In this document: in pieces, positions 52,756 through 61,026 of the stretch | How the letters are laid out: each line of letters opens with the position of its first letter | Position numbering within the stretch: the first letter of the stretch is position 1 | Origin: Dyella_B nitratireducens | GTDB taxonomy: Bacteria; Pseudomonadota; Gammaproteobacteria; Xanthomonadales; Rhodanobacteraceae | DNA length: 64,000 nt | NCBI RefSeq assembly: GCF_049532905.1 | Contig: NZ_CP064032.1 | Coordinates: forward strand, 4,712,001-4,776,000 | Reading direction: 5' to 3' | Notes under the pieces: generated by a model | The model's input: only the letters and a program-made list of their open reading frames with translations | Told to the model about the DNA's origin: nothing | The model's database searches: none | Program-made: the position numbers and the translations under genes

Positions 52756-53957
52756 TTCATCTCCGCAGTTTTGCGATTTGCCAGTAGCACGTCATCACCG
52801 TCGCGCAACCCGTCGAGCACCTGAGTGCGAGTCGCACCGCGTACGCCCAGCTTCAATATTCGCGTCTGTATTTTGTCATTGACCAACACCTGCACTGTAC
52901 TAGCCCCGTCAGCACCGCCACCAAGAGCTAGATTGGGCACGCTATAGCCTTGGCTCACCTGCAGCAGAATGATTTTGCCAACGAATCGCTGCCCGGGGAT
53001 CCAGTCATAACGTCGTGCCACGTTGGCGGGTACGTCCACTTTTAGCGTGAGATATTTGACTGGATTGTCTTGACTGCGCGGTTGCGCAGCTCCAGCCACC
53101 CACTTAACCCTACCGGTGAATGCTTGCGCCGGAAGTCCCCAGCGATGCAATTCGACTTTGTCGCCCACTCGAATACCCTGAGCCTCTATCTGTGGCACGC
53201 TCAACTCCACTTCTAGCGCGCCCAGATCGGGCAGTGTGGCAAACGGGTTGCCCGCAAACAGGTTGCTGCCAACGTGTGGCATTTGTCCGGCCCAATCTTC
53301 TTGCACCATGACGACACCTGCATGGGGCGCATATAGTTCCAGCGCCGCCAAGTCGGCTTGCTTCTGCGTGATCACGGTGTCCAGACTGTCGCGCTTGGCA
53401 TCGAGCACCGCCAGTTCGGCATGATCGTTGGCGGGCAGTTGTGCTTGGCGAGCCTGCAGGATGCGTTGACGTTCATCCAGGTAACGCACGTCCTGCACCG
53501 CATCGAGAATGTCATTGCGCGCCATCGATTCCGGCGGTGCATTCGCATAGCGTTCGGCAATTGGGTACTGGGCGGCGACTTGCACAAGGTCAACCCCCAA
53601 CTGCCCGCGCTTGTCGGAGAGCTCCGCCAGCTTGGAAGCGAGCGCCAGCGTGTTGCGTTCCAGATCGATCTGGGCCTGAGCCAGATCCTGCCTGCTCTGT
53701 TCCGCCGAAAAACGGGCGACAAGCTCGCCTTTCTCGACCACGCTGCCATCAGGCACCATCCAACTGAGCTGCCGCGAGGTGAATTGTGCGCCAGGCACCA
53801 ACAACGGCGTCGGTTTGTTTGAGTGCAAATCGCCCTCGCTCCACACACTGAACTGCAGTGGCTTGGCTTGCACGCGTTCGAGCACACTATAGTCGGCCGT
53901 TCCACGCCCGCAGCCTGCAAGCAAGGGCAGCAACAACCACGGCCAACACCGACTCAT
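52752..53957 (-). CDS. HlyD/MacA-family adaptor lipoprotein
   Basis: A 401-residue periplasmic adaptor. The signal has a lipobox L13-A14-G15-C16 (LLPLLAGC), so it is lipid-anchored. It has an HlyD-type hairpin with a coiled coil (QSRQDLAQAQIDLERNTLAL) between the two halves of a lipoyl domain, then a beta-barrel (VELSVPQIEAQGIRVGDKVE). It joins the ABC pump to an outer-membrane channel, which is not in this operon. It overlaps both neighbours by 4 bp. Confidence 0.87.
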   Translation of the reverse strand: MSRCWPWLLLPLLAGCGRGTADYSVLERVQAKPLQFSVWSEGDLHSNKPTPLLVPGAQFTSRQLSWMVPDGSVVEKGELVARFSAEQSRQDLAQAQIDLERNTLALASKLAELSDKRGQLGVDLVQVAAQYPIAERYANAPPESMARNDILDAVQDVRYLDERQRILQARQAQLPANDHAELAVLDAKRDSLDTVITQKQADLAALELYAPHAGVVMVQEDWAGQMPHVGSNLFAGNPFATLPDLGALEVELSVPQIEAQGIRVGDKVELHRWGLPAQAFTGRVKWVAGAAQPRSQDNPVKYLTLKVDVPANVARRYDWIPGQRFVGKIILLQVSQGYSVPNLALGGGADGASTVQVLVNDKIQTRILKLGVRGATRTQVLDGLRDGDDVLLANRKTAEMK

Positions 53958-55867
53958 CGGGAAGCCTCTTGCAAGACTGGGATGGTTACCTGCACGGACT
54001 GGCCAGGCTTCAGCTCGAACTCGCCAGAATCCAGGCGCACCACCAGATCGATCACCGGCTCGATCTCGACACGTGACTTGCTGTGCACAACGCCACCAAC
54101 TTCGGTGATATGGGCGCCTATGCGACGACCGCCACCACCGGCGATCACCACAGACACACGCTGGCCGACATATACTCTACCAAGGTCACGCTCTGGCAGC
54201 ACAGCACGCACAGCCAACGTGGACAGATCGGGCATCTCCGCCACAATCTGACCAAGCCAGATCTGCGACCCGATATCGATCTTGCCTCCACTCCAGCTGT
54301 CTTGATGCAGCATGACGCCATCGCGCGGCGCCGTTAGCGTAAGTGACTCCAACGCGGCCTTCAGAGCGTTTACTTCGTTCTGGAGTTCATGGACATCGGC
54401 GTCTGCCATGCGCTGCTCGGCTGCGCGTTCGTCTGCAGCCACGCGCTGACGCTGCTCCGTCAGCGCCAGGACATGCTCCGCATTGGCCCGCGCGATCACC
54501 AGCTTCTGGTAGTCAATACGCGCCGTGTATTCCTTCGGTACGGCAGCTTTGCGCTGCGCTTTGTCCGCATCTTCGCGTGCCTTCGCTGTAGCAAGCTCGG
54601 CCTCACGCGAACGGTCTGCCAAATCTAATCGCAGTTGCTCCTGCGTACGCAGCTTTTCGGTGAGCTGACCTTGGTTGGTGGCGAGGTTCTTGGTCACCGT
54701 ACCAGCGTCGAATACCACGATCGTGTCACCTGTCTTTACCTGCGCACCATCGCTTGCCATCTGAGTCACGGTCATCTGCCACAGGCCGTCCACGGCAGGC
54801 GGCGAGATCGCCAGGCTGCTTCGCGCGTATACCTCGCCGTCGATTTGCAAGGGCTGATCAAGCGCAACTGACGGCGTGATGGAGCGGTCTCCGGGATCTC
54901 CCAGATCCGTATCTGCACGAACACTCATGCCTGGTAGCAGAGGCATGTTCAAAGGTGTCGGCAAAGTGATGTCGACCGTGTAGTAACGGCCATCGCCCCA
55001 GGCGCTGTGAGCGGAGGGTATATTGGAGATTGCCGCGATCGCCCCCACCACCGATTGCGTCGGGAGTGCGTCAAAATGCAAGCGCACTGGCTCGCCAACG
55101 CGCATGTCGCCACGATCAGGCGCAAGCACCCAACCACGCACCATAAAACCGCTGCCTGCGCTCTCCACCTGGCCGACGCTGACACCAGGCCAACTGCTTG
55201 AGCCTTCTTCGTAGCGTTTGCCGGTACCGAGCACATTGTCGAAACCGTGGACCACGGTACCGGAATGCTCCGCACGCACGGTGGCGCCGGCCACCTCATC
55301 CTGATCAAAGTCCAGCGAAAGCTGTTGCTTGCGCAAGTCCAGCGCACCATCCTGTCGCCGGCGTGCGACAGCCGCAATAGCTTGCGCAACTTCCTGTCGC
55401 TTCAACGCCAGCGTTTTCTCGGTGCTCGCCAATGTGCCCTGATAGCGGTCGTAGTTGAGGCCGCTGACAAGTGTTTTCGGAATGGCCGCATCGAGCGCAG
55501 CCGTATCGCGCGCGGCCTGCGCGTCGGCCAGCGACAGCTCGGCATCGATTTGCTTGAGTAAGAGATCGCCGATTTCTTTTTCATTCTTTGCGGCGGTCTG
55601 GTCTATTTTGGCCTGCAAGTCGCGCAATTGGCTTTCGGCAGAACTGGCGTCGATACGCAACAGCACATCGCCCTTTTTCACATGCGTTCCATCGGCCGCG
55701 TAATAACGCAGCACGACGGGCGAGCTCAGCGAAGGTGGTGTCAAGATCTCTTGCGCAGCGGCCACCTTCACCTCGCCGCTAAAGACAGTGGCGTGTGCGG
55801 GCAATATTGCGAGTGTCAGCAAAAGCAGCAACGACTCAGGCCGCCGAATCACGCTCAATCCTTCCAT
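53954..55867 (-). CDS. Tandem double HlyD-type adaptor protein
   Basis: A 637-residue exported protein, about twice the usual adaptor length. The signal peptide (to about residue 26) ends AHA. Adaptor half 1 (about 27-330) has YYAADGTHVKKGDVLLRID and a coiled coil. Half 2 (about 345-637) has MASDGAQVKTGDTIVVFDAG, a long coiled coil (EQLRLDLADRSREAELATAK) and VRAVLPERDLGRVYVGQRV. This fits a fusion or duplication of two adaptors. The start at 55867 overlaps the ATPase gene by 32 bp. Confidence 0.8.
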   Translation of the reverse strand: MEGLSVIRRPESLLLLLTLAILPAHATVFSGEVKVAAAQEILTPPSLSSPVVLRYYAADGTHVKKGDVLLRIDASSAESQLRDLQAKIDQTAAKNEKEIGDLLLKQIDAELSLADAQAARDTAALDAAIPKTLVSGLNYDRYQGTLASTEKTLALKRQEVAQAIAAVARRRQDGALDLRKQQLSLDFDQDEVAGATVRAEHSGTVVHGFDNVLGTGKRYEEGSSSWPGVSVGQVESAGSGFMVRGWVLAPDRGDMRVGEPVRLHFDALPTQSVVGAIAAISNIPSAHSAWGDGRYYTVDITLPTPLNMPLLPGMSVRADTDLGDPGDRSITPSVALDQPLQIDGEVYARSSLAISPPAVDGLWQMTVTQMASDGAQVKTGDTIVVFDAGTVTKNLATNQGQLTEKLRTQEQLRLDLADRSREAELATAKAREDADKAQRKAAVPKEYTARIDYQKLVIARANAEHVLALTEQRQRVAADERAAEQRMADADVHELQNEVNALKAALESLTLTAPRDGVMLHQDSWSGGKIDIGSQIWLGQIVAEMPDLSTLAVRAVLPERDLGRVYVGQRVSVVIAGGGGRRIGAHITEVGGVVHSKSRVEIEPVIDLVVRLDSGEFELKPGQSVQVTIPVLQEASR

Positions 55868-56513
55868 CGCACAGACTGATCTGCCTCTGCGCCCGTGCGG
55901 CGACGTCAGCATCGTGGGTTACCAGCAGAACAGTCTGACCTTCTGCATGCACTTCTGTAATCAAGGCCATCACTTCCGCGGCGCTTCGTGAGTCAAGATT
56001 GCCGGTAGGCTCATCGGCTAGCAGCAACGCCGGTTTCATCAGCAGCGCACGAGCGATAGCAACGCGCTGCATCTGCCCGCCAGAAAGCTGGCTTGGGCGA
56101 TGCGCCAGATGCCGCTGCAAACCCATCCGCTCGAGCAGTTCGTGCGCACGCTGTTCCAAACCCTCATCGCTGCCACGCAGGAAACGCCGCGGAAGCAAGG
56201 TGTTTTCCAGCACACTCAGCCTCGGCAACAAATGAAACGACTGGAATACGAATCCAATGCGTCGATTCCGAAAATCACTCGCACGTTCATCGTCAAAATT
56301 CGAGACGTCCACGCCATCGAGCAGATAGCTCCCACTATCGGGGCGATCTAGACAGCCAAGCATGTTGAGCAAGGTGGACTTCCCCGAACCTGACGGTCCG
56401 ACGATGGCTACGAACTGGCCCCGGGGAACCGTAATACTGATCTTGTCCAGCGCTGCAACTGGCTGCTCTCCCACTTCGTAGCGGCGGGTTATCGCTTCCA
56501 TGTGTATCAACAT
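55836..56513 (-). CDS. ABC transporter ATPase (MacB/LolD type)
   Basis: A 225-residue ATPase with Walker A GPSGSGKST, Q-loop FVFQSFHLLPRLSVLENTLL, signature LSGGQMQRVAIARALLM, Walker B ALLLADEPTGNLDS and the switch His in LVTHDADVA. These are the standard features of MacB/LolD-class ATPases that pair with FtsX-type permeases. The ATG at 56513 is chosen from several in-frame starts. It is the first exporter gene, just after the attenuator-like hairpin. Confidence 0.9.
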   Translation of the reverse strand: MLIHMEAITRRYEVGEQPVAALDKISITVPRGQFVAIVGPSGSGKSTLLNMLGCLDRPDSGSYLLDGVDVSNFDDERASDFRNRRIGFVFQSFHLLPRLSVLENTLLPRRFLRGSDEGLEQRAHELLERMGLQRHLAHRPSQLSGGQMQRVAIARALLMKPALLLADEPTGNLDSRSAAEVMALITEVHAEGQTVLLVTHDADVAARAQRQISLCDGRIERDSAA

Positions 56514-56613
56514 CGAACGCTCACTCATTCGAAGCGGCATCGTCGAGCGGGACCACGCCACTCGCCAGCTTTACTGGATCGTATCTTTTCAATTCCTGAT
56601 TAAGCCCGTTATT

Positions 56614-56643
56614 AAAATCCCCCCGAATACTCGGGGGGATTTT
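56614..56643 (-). terminator. Perfect 13-bp hairpin between glycine-rich peptide gene and exporter operon
   Basis: The arms aaaatccccccga and tcggggggatttt are exact complements around a 4-base loop. On the minus strand it ends in TTTTAATAA, a good terminator or attenuator. It would let the upstream peptide gene be transcribed far more than the exporter. Confidence 0.85.
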
Positions 56644-56652
56644 GCAAGCAAA

Positions 56653-56964
56653 TCAGCTGCATACCGGATAGGGGTTGTAAATACACGAGCCGCCGCCGCC
56701 GCCACCACCGCTGCCACCACCACCACCACCGCCACCGCCACCAGCGCAAGGAATGCTAGTTTCAGTGAAGTATGTAGTTTGCGTACCCGACTGAGAGACG
56801 GTGTTGTTGCAATAACGCGTGTAACTGCCTACAGCTGTAGTTTTAGCAGCAGTTGAATAATACGTTATAGTCGTCTGGTCCGCTGGGGCAGCTAATGCTA
56901 TTGCGCTCGCGCTGAGAGTGGCGATACCGACTAATCCTGCGATAAGAGCATAACTAAGCTTCAC
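56653..56964 (-). CDS. Glycine-rich secreted peptide, DUF6289-like
   Basis: A 103-residue protein. The signal peptide (1-26) is MKLSYALIAGLVGIATLSAS ending ALAA. A short region resembles DUF6289 (TTITYYSTAAKTTAVGSYTR, TQTTYFTETSIPC). A 19-residue run follows, almost only Gly with one Ser, then SCIYNPYPVCS with two Cys. GGAG precedes the ATG. It is encoded just before the ABC exporter and separated from it by an attenuator hairpin, the usual layout of a peptide with its own export machinery. Its activity is unknown. Confidence 0.72.
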   Translation of the reverse strand: MKLSYALIAGLVGIATLSASAIALAAPADQTTITYYSTAAKTTAVGSYTRYCNNTVSQSGTQTTYFTETSIPCAGGGGGGGGGGSGGGGGGGSCIYNPYPVCS

Positions 56965-57423
56965 GCTTGCTTCTCCTTATACAGTCCCCTTGACTGCTCG
57001 ATTTAGATATCACAATGCGTAAGGCGCATGCAAGGGTAACCCCGGTTTTTTTACTCACGGCCAAAACGCGCATTCCGGACGCGGTATTGCTAACTGTCGA
57101 TGGCATTAAAAAATTGGATCTATTGCATGAAGGGCACGGGCACTCAACTCAATAAAAAGAAATGCATGAATGCGACTTTTTCGACAAGAGAAAAAGTTGC
57201 ATTGTGCCGATCAAAAGTTGACTAAGGGTGCTCATCATTTCTAGAAGCGGCTGCGGCGGGTGTTGATCACCCCAGCTGGCCCGAGTCAGCTGCCGAAAGT
57301 CCGAGCTGGAAAGACCTAACGTTGTTCCTTTGGATGGGAAAATATACGAGTAACGAGGCCTGCTTCCGGCACTTAGCCGTCCTTGCCTCGCTTAGCCCTA
57401 ATAATTGAATCTCGGATATTCGT
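56965..57423. other. Intergenic stretch with an AT-rich hairpin
   Basis: It contains a 10-bp stem at 57172-57200 (gcgacttttt / aaaaagttgc, 9 of 10 paired) and presumably the promoter of the glycine-rich peptide gene. No gene is supported. Confidence 0.4.
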
Positions 57424-57753
57424 GTGACGGAGAAGGTTGTGGTCTTCACTGGCGCGGGTGTTAGCGCAAAGAGTGGGTTAAAGACCTTTCGTGACATGGG
57501 CGGTCTCTGGAACGAGTGCGCCATCGAGGACGTTGCGTCGCCCGAGGGATGGAGGCGAAACCCATCCGCTGTCTTGAGCTTCTACAATGAACGCCGCCAA
57601 GGTGCTGAAAAAGCAGGCCCCATCGCCATAGATGCGGAGGCCATCAACAGCGCACTCGCCGAAATTGGCGTTCAGCGACTTAATCACAGGGATGAATTCG
57701 CCGCCCTGGGATTGGATAAGCACAGAGATACGGATGATTGGCTACTAAAGTGA
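57424..57753 (+). pseudogene. Chimeric frame: truncated sirtuin joined to tail of a cassette protein
   Basis: A 109-codon frame (GTG start). Residues 1-60 match the N-terminus of Sir2-type NAD-dependent deacylases (VVFTGAGVSAKSGLKTFRDM, GLWNECAIEDVAS, WRRNPSAVLSFYNERRQ). The catalytic His and zinc-binding part are absent. From about residue 60 the frame is nearly identical to the last 50 residues of the 59754-60194 protein (AINSALAEIGVQRLNHRDEF), and the DNA identity continues past the stop. A recombination joined the two; deacylase activity is not expected. Confidence 0.8.
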
Positions 57754-57767
57754 TGCGCAAAACCGGC

Positions 57768-57793
57768 AATGTCCGCAACCCAGAGCAGACATG
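57768..57793. repeat. Interspersed palindrome copy f
   Basis: Form aatgtccgcaaccc then agagcagacatg, within the segment duplicated at 60193-60210. Confidence 0.75.
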
Positions 57794-57817
57794 ATCGGCA
57801 GCCTAGGAGGGAGAACA

Positions 57818-58240
57818 ATGGAATTGGATGAATCAGTTCACGCTCAAATAGAAGCTCTGTGCAAAGAGGGTGACGACCTGGCCGCAGCGGGAAGCTTTGG
57901 CTTGGCACAGGATAGATACAAGTCCGCATTGCGGCTCTTGCCCGGTGACCATAGGCAATGGGAAGCGGCAACTTGGATTTATGTCGCCATTGGGGATGCG
58001 CACTTTCGCACTGCCGACTATGAAAAGTGCTTCAAATGCTTTTCCAATGCGGTGCAATGTGCCAATGGTCTGGGCAATCCATTCATCCATCTCCGCCTAG
58101 GCCAGAGTTATTACGAGGTTGGGAATCTAGATAAATCAGCAGATGAGCTGACCAGGGCATACATGGGTGCTGGGCTAGACATCTTCATGGAAGATGATCC
58201 CAAGTACTTGGCTTTCCTTAGGACACGTATAAATATCTGA
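57818..58240 (+). CDS. TPR-repeat protein
   Basis: A 140-residue helical protein. Three TPR-like units are visible (AAAGSFGLAQDRYKSALRLL; WIYVAIGDAHFRTADYEKCF; LRLGQSYYEVGNLDKSADEL). The ATG at 57818 has AGGAGGGAG upstream. Proteins of this type often act as immunity or adaptor proteins, but its partner is not known. It is a one-gene unit bounded by palindromes. Confidence 0.75.
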   Translation: MELDESVHAQIEALCKEGDDLAAAGSFGLAQDRYKSALRLLPGDHRQWEAATWIYVAIGDAHFRTADYEKCFKCFSNAVQCANGLGNPFIHLRLGQSYYEVGNLDKSADELTRAYMGAGLDIFMEDDPKYLAFLRTRINI

Positions 58241-58245
58241 TTGGG

Positions 58246-58272
58246 GTATCCGCTTCCGACCCGTAGCGGAGG
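58246..58272. repeat. Interspersed palindrome copy g
   Basis: Form tatccgcttccgaccc then gtagcggagg, just 5 bases past the TPR gene stop. Its complement gives the false YGSEAD protein motif. Confidence 0.8.
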
Positions 58273-58293
58273 CAGCGTAACCAGGGGAGCAGA

Positions 58294-58611
58294 ATGACTG
58301 ACGTTGCGGAAATGCTTTTCCAAAGCAGGAGCCCGACAGCGACGCCAGATTCTTTGGCCGACCAGTTGGGCCGACTCGTGTGGCAAGGTACCGATAATGG
58401 CGCCTCCATTCGAAGAGAACTGGCAGAGTGGATCGAGCATGGCGACGCGGAACGTGCCGCTATCGCACTTGCTTTCGACGAGGGTTTATTGTTTTGGTCG
58501 CCGGAGCAAATGAGCGCAGCGCTCGACCGCTTGGCAGCTCGCTTACCTCAACTTAGCCAGAATATCGAGGCTAGGCGGAGTTGGCTCCGAGAGAATTTTG
58601 GTGATTGCTGA
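58294..58611 (+). CDS. Hypothetical cassette protein
   Basis: A 105-residue soluble helical protein (ADQLGRLVWQGTDNGASIRR; DAERAAIALAFDEGLLF; AALDRLAARLPQLSQNIEAR). A good AGGGGAGC lies before the ATG. Its stop falls inside the next palindrome. No family is recognised. Confidence 0.62.
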   Translation: MTDVAEMLFQSRSPTATPDSLADQLGRLVWQGTDNGASIRRELAEWIEHGDAERAAIALAFDEGLLFWSPEQMSAALDRLAARLPQLSQNIEARRSWLRENFGDC

Positions 58612-58637
58612 GGTCCGCTTTCGACCCGAAGCGGGCA
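58611..58637. repeat. Interspersed palindrome copy h
   Basis: Form aggtccgctttcgaccc then gaagcgggcat, touching the stop codon before it. Confidence 0.8.
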
Positions 58638-58673
58638 TAAAAGCACGAGGCGACAAGTTGGATTTGGTGTCTG

Positions 58674-58928
58674 ATGATCAATAAGAAGCTTCAGTCAGTC
58701 GAGTGGGCCGCGTTTATGTATGAACTCGAGGATGCTCGAGAGCATCTCGAAAACTTGATCAAGGACCTCAAAGAGAATCCAGACTACGGAGACCCCGAGC
58801 TTCGTATAGACCTAGGACACGTGTTCGCTCATCTGAACAGAGCGTGGCGACGAAGCGGCCGGGATTTGAACGATACCGAGTGGGAATGGGCATCCAAGTT
58901 TCCTGATGATCTGACACCCGTGGGCTAA
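58674..58928 (+). CDS. Small hypothetical cassette protein
   Basis: An 84-residue acidic protein (EWAAFMYELEDAREHLENLI; ELRIDLGHVFAHLNRAWRR; NDTEWEWASKFPDDL). It resembles small cytosolic proteins often annotated near toxin-immunity genes, but no family is claimed. The stop TAA abuts palindrome copy i. Confidence 0.6.
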   Translation: MINKKLQSVEWAAFMYELEDAREHLENLIKDLKENPDYGDPELRIDLGHVFAHLNRAWRRSGRDLNDTEWEWASKFPDDLTPVG

Positions 58929-58955
58929 GGTCTGCTTCCGAGCGGTAGCGGAGCT
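58928..58955. repeat. Interspersed palindrome copy i
   Basis: Form aggtctgcttccgagcgg then tagcggagctt, directly after the stop codon of the preceding gene. Confidence 0.75.
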
Positions 58956-59093
58956 TAGAGTAAGGGGCAGTCTAGAAGCGGTATGGGGTTACGTTTTCTT
59001 CATAAGTCAACCCGATGCCTTTTCGAGATTATTCACTCAAAAGTATCAACCCATACAGGGAGTGGGCATGGTTACCATATGTCAGGCTTGCGG

Positions 59094-59122
59094 ATATCCG
59101 CTTCCGACCCGTAGCGGACGTT
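59094..59122. repeat. Interspersed palindrome copy j
   Basis: Form atatccgcttccgaccc then gtagcggacgt. The interval from copy i (about 140 bp) has no gene. Confidence 0.8.
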
Positions 59123-59171
59123 ATACATGCCCATATCGGCTCGTCGGCTCAAATGATAAGGAGGTAAAAGC

Positions 59172-59588
59172 GTGGCGAGGTTTGAAAGTTCGCAAGCAGC
59201 GCTCCGCATCTTCGGCGATTCTCTCCTTCCTGAGGAGGTGACAAGGCTGTTGGGATGTGCGCCGACGGCTTCCGAGCGCAAGGGTGAACGCATCGCTGGC
59301 CCAAAGACGGGAACCGTGCGTGTTGCCCGTACAGGTCTCTGGCGCCTTCGGGCTACAGAGCAAGCACCGGAAGACTTGCCCGGTCAGATCGATGAACTTC
59401 TTGGAAGGCTGACCAGCGATATGTCCGCATGGGCCAAGATCAGAGAAACGTGTCGAATTGACCTGTTCGTGGGTTTGTTCATGAGTTCCGGCAACAATGG
59501 GTTATCCATCTCACCTGCGCAGTTACTTGCGTTAGGCGAACGTGGCATCGAGCTAGACCTGGATGTTTACGATCACTCCGAAGACTAG
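59172..59588 (+). CDS. DUF4279-family protein
   Basis: A 138-residue protein with the DUF4279 pattern: AALRIFGDSLLPEEVTRLLG, ASERKGERI, GLWRLRATE, then CRIDLFVGLFMSSGNNG and GIELDLDVYDHSED. The start is GTG, with GGAGG 8 bases upstream. Family members are small cytosolic proteins of unknown role, frequently in polymorphic-toxin immunity neighbourhoods. It forms a one-gene unit. Confidence 0.82.
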   Translation: MARFESSQAALRIFGDSLLPEEVTRLLGCAPTASERKGERIAGPKTGTVRVARTGLWRLRATEQAPEDLPGQIDELLGRLTSDMSAWAKIRETCRIDLFVGLFMSSGNNGLSISPAQLLALGERGIELDLDVYDHSED

Positions 59589-59605
59589 CGGATCGATAAA
59601 ATGCG

Positions 59606-59630
59606 AAATGTTTGTCTCCGACCCGAGCCC
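59606..59630. repeat. Interspersed palindrome copy k (degenerate)
   Basis: Form atgtttgtctccgaccc then gagccc, with the right arm eroded. Confidence 0.5.
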
Positions 59631-59661
59631 GCTTCTTGTATCGATAACGTCGCCTGACAGG

Positions 59662-59703
59662 GCGCCTAATAATCGCTATCCTCATCCCGCTTAAGCGCTG
59701 AGT
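59662..59703 (+). repeat. Possible degenerate attC-like site 3
   Basis: Arms gcgcctaat (59662) and cttaagcgc (59690) are near-complementary, followed by GCTGAGT in the place of the GTTRRRY box. This is weaker than sites 1 and 2. Confidence 0.3.
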
Positions 59704-59725
59704 GTCCGCAATCCAAAGCGGCCAT
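59701..59725. repeat. Interspersed palindrome copy l
   Basis: Form agtgtccgcaatcc then aaagcggccat, right after the possible third attC-like site. Confidence 0.75.
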
Positions 59726-59753
59726 CGAACGACTCGGCGAAAGGGGGAGTGAA

Positions 59754-60194
59754 TTGGCTTACTGTCTTCAAGCGATTATCGGGCGCCACGACGTTCTGCA
59801 AGATGTCGGCAATGAGGTATGGCATCTAGTCGAGTTGCCTCAAGGATATGGAATGCTGCCGCTCACGTCCGACGCCCGGAAAAGGTTCCGACTCCCGTTC
59901 TGCCCATTGACCGACGGCGCCGAGAGCTTACCTGTCGAGCTGATTGACCTGTGTGCTGCGATAAGCGGTAAGGGCCAAGTGGCGTATGTCGAAGCTGAAT
60001 TTTTTGGCGGCGACGGCGCGCAAGCTTCCGTGATTTTCAATGGTGCTGAAAAAGAAGGCCCAATTACCATAGATGCGGAGGCCATCAACAGCGCACTCGC
60101 CGAAATTGGCGTTCAGCGACTTAATCATAGGGATGAATTCGCCGCCCTGGGATTGGATAAGCACAGAGATACGGATGATTGGCTACTAAAGTGA
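59754..60194 (+). CDS. Hypothetical cassette protein, donor of the chimera tail
   Basis: A 146-residue soluble protein starting at TTG with GGGGGAG 5 bases upstream. Motifs are QAIIGRHDVLQDVGNEVWHL, PLPFCPLTDG-like RLPFCPLTDGAESLPVELI and an acidic VAYVEAEFFGGDGAQ. The last 50 residues recur almost unchanged at the end of the sirtuin chimera. No family is recognised. Confidence 0.65.
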   Translation: MAYCLQAIIGRHDVLQDVGNEVWHLVELPQGYGMLPLTSDARKRFRLPFCPLTDGAESLPVELIDLCAAISGKGQVAYVEAEFFGGDGAQASVIFNGAEKEGPITIDAEAINSALAEIGVQRLNHRDEFAALGLDKHRDTDDWLLK

Positions 60195-60208
60195 TGCGCA
60201 AAACCGGC

Positions 60209-60237
60209 AATATCCGCTTCCGACTTAAAACGGACAT
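60209..60237. repeat. Interspersed palindrome copy m
   Basis: Form aatatccgcttccgact then taaaacggacatg. It follows the duplicated segment, as copy f does at 57768. Confidence 0.75.
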
Positions 60238-60312
60238 GCGATTTATGCTAAATAACGAGACGGACTCGCCTTAGCAACCTGAGCACTCCGCAAGAAATGG
60301 TTGGAGCGGTAT

Positions 60313-60921
60313 ATGAACAAATCGATGGCGCTTCTTTGCATGTTGTCCGTTATGCCTTTCACGGCAGTGATGGCAAAAGGTCCCGCCACAGCTGACGAAA
60401 AAGTTTCCGCTGTTGGCGCGTCAGCCGCTACACCACCGTGGGAGATGGCGGCGCTGTATCCGAGAATCGGCAAATGGAATGTCATTACTCGGACATTGCC
60501 TGGGAAAAGTTCGCCAAAAGGAGGCCTCGATCATGGCGTTATGATCATGAAAAAAGGCCCGGGCGGATTCTCAATTGTCCAAGACTATTGGTCGCACGGT
60601 TCGAGCGGAGACATCATCGGCCAGAGTTTTGCCTGGTGGGATTCGAGCGCAAAGGCGTACAGGAGCGTGTGGTGCGATAACACGCAAGGATGCATTGAAT
60701 TTACAACCACGATCGCTGGCAATAGCTGGGAGACGGAGCTGGACAGCGAGGCCAATGGCGAGAAGGTGCGCACGGTTATTCATGCATCGATGAGTGCCGA
60801 TCACAACGCCATCCATGAAGAAGCCAAGAGCTCCTACGATGGCGGCCCATATCAGACTGAAACGGTCAGTGACTACAAGAGGGTTGCTGCACAAGATTCG
60901 GCAAGCGCACCTAACCACTGA
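60313..60921 (+). CDS. Secreted DUF1579-like protein
   Basis: A 202-residue protein. The signal peptide (about 1-22) ends AVMA. A beta-rich body follows with YPRIGKWNVITRTLPG, SIVQDYWSHGSSGDIIGQSF, WWDSSAKAYRSVWCDNTQGC and AIHEEAKSSYDGG. The ATG at 60313 has GGAG 6 bases upstream; the TTG at 60301 is not needed. The role is unknown. Confidence 0.7.
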   Translation: MNKSMALLCMLSVMPFTAVMAKGPATADEKVSAVGASAATPPWEMAALYPRIGKWNVITRTLPGKSSPKGGLDHGVMIMKKGPGGFSIVQDYWSHGSSGDIIGQSFAWWDSSAKAYRSVWCDNTQGCIEFTTTIAGNSWETELDSEANGEKVRTVIHASMSADHNAIHEEAKSSYDGGPYQTETVSDYKRVAAQDSASAPNH

Positions 60922-60929
60922 CGATGCAG

Positions 60930-60955
60930 GATGTCTGCTTTCGACTGCAGACATA
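60930..60955. repeat. Interspersed palindrome copy n
   Basis: Form gatgtctgctttcg then actgcagacatat. It creates a false MSAFDCRH start for the next gene. Confidence 0.8.
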
Positions 60956-61026
60956 TCAAGAAAATAATGGCCTTTGCCTGCACGCCCCATTTCGTGGCAA
61001 TACAACCAATGCATTCAGGGGAGCCC

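Noticed and set aside
56680..56760. Trinucleotide-like repeat as a possible CRISPR or microsatellite
   Set aside because: It is the coding sequence of the poly-glycine run in a gene with signal peptide and ribosome binding site.
58218..59293. Minus-strand frames containing YGSEAD
   Set aside because: These are the complement of the interspersed palindrome and not proteins.
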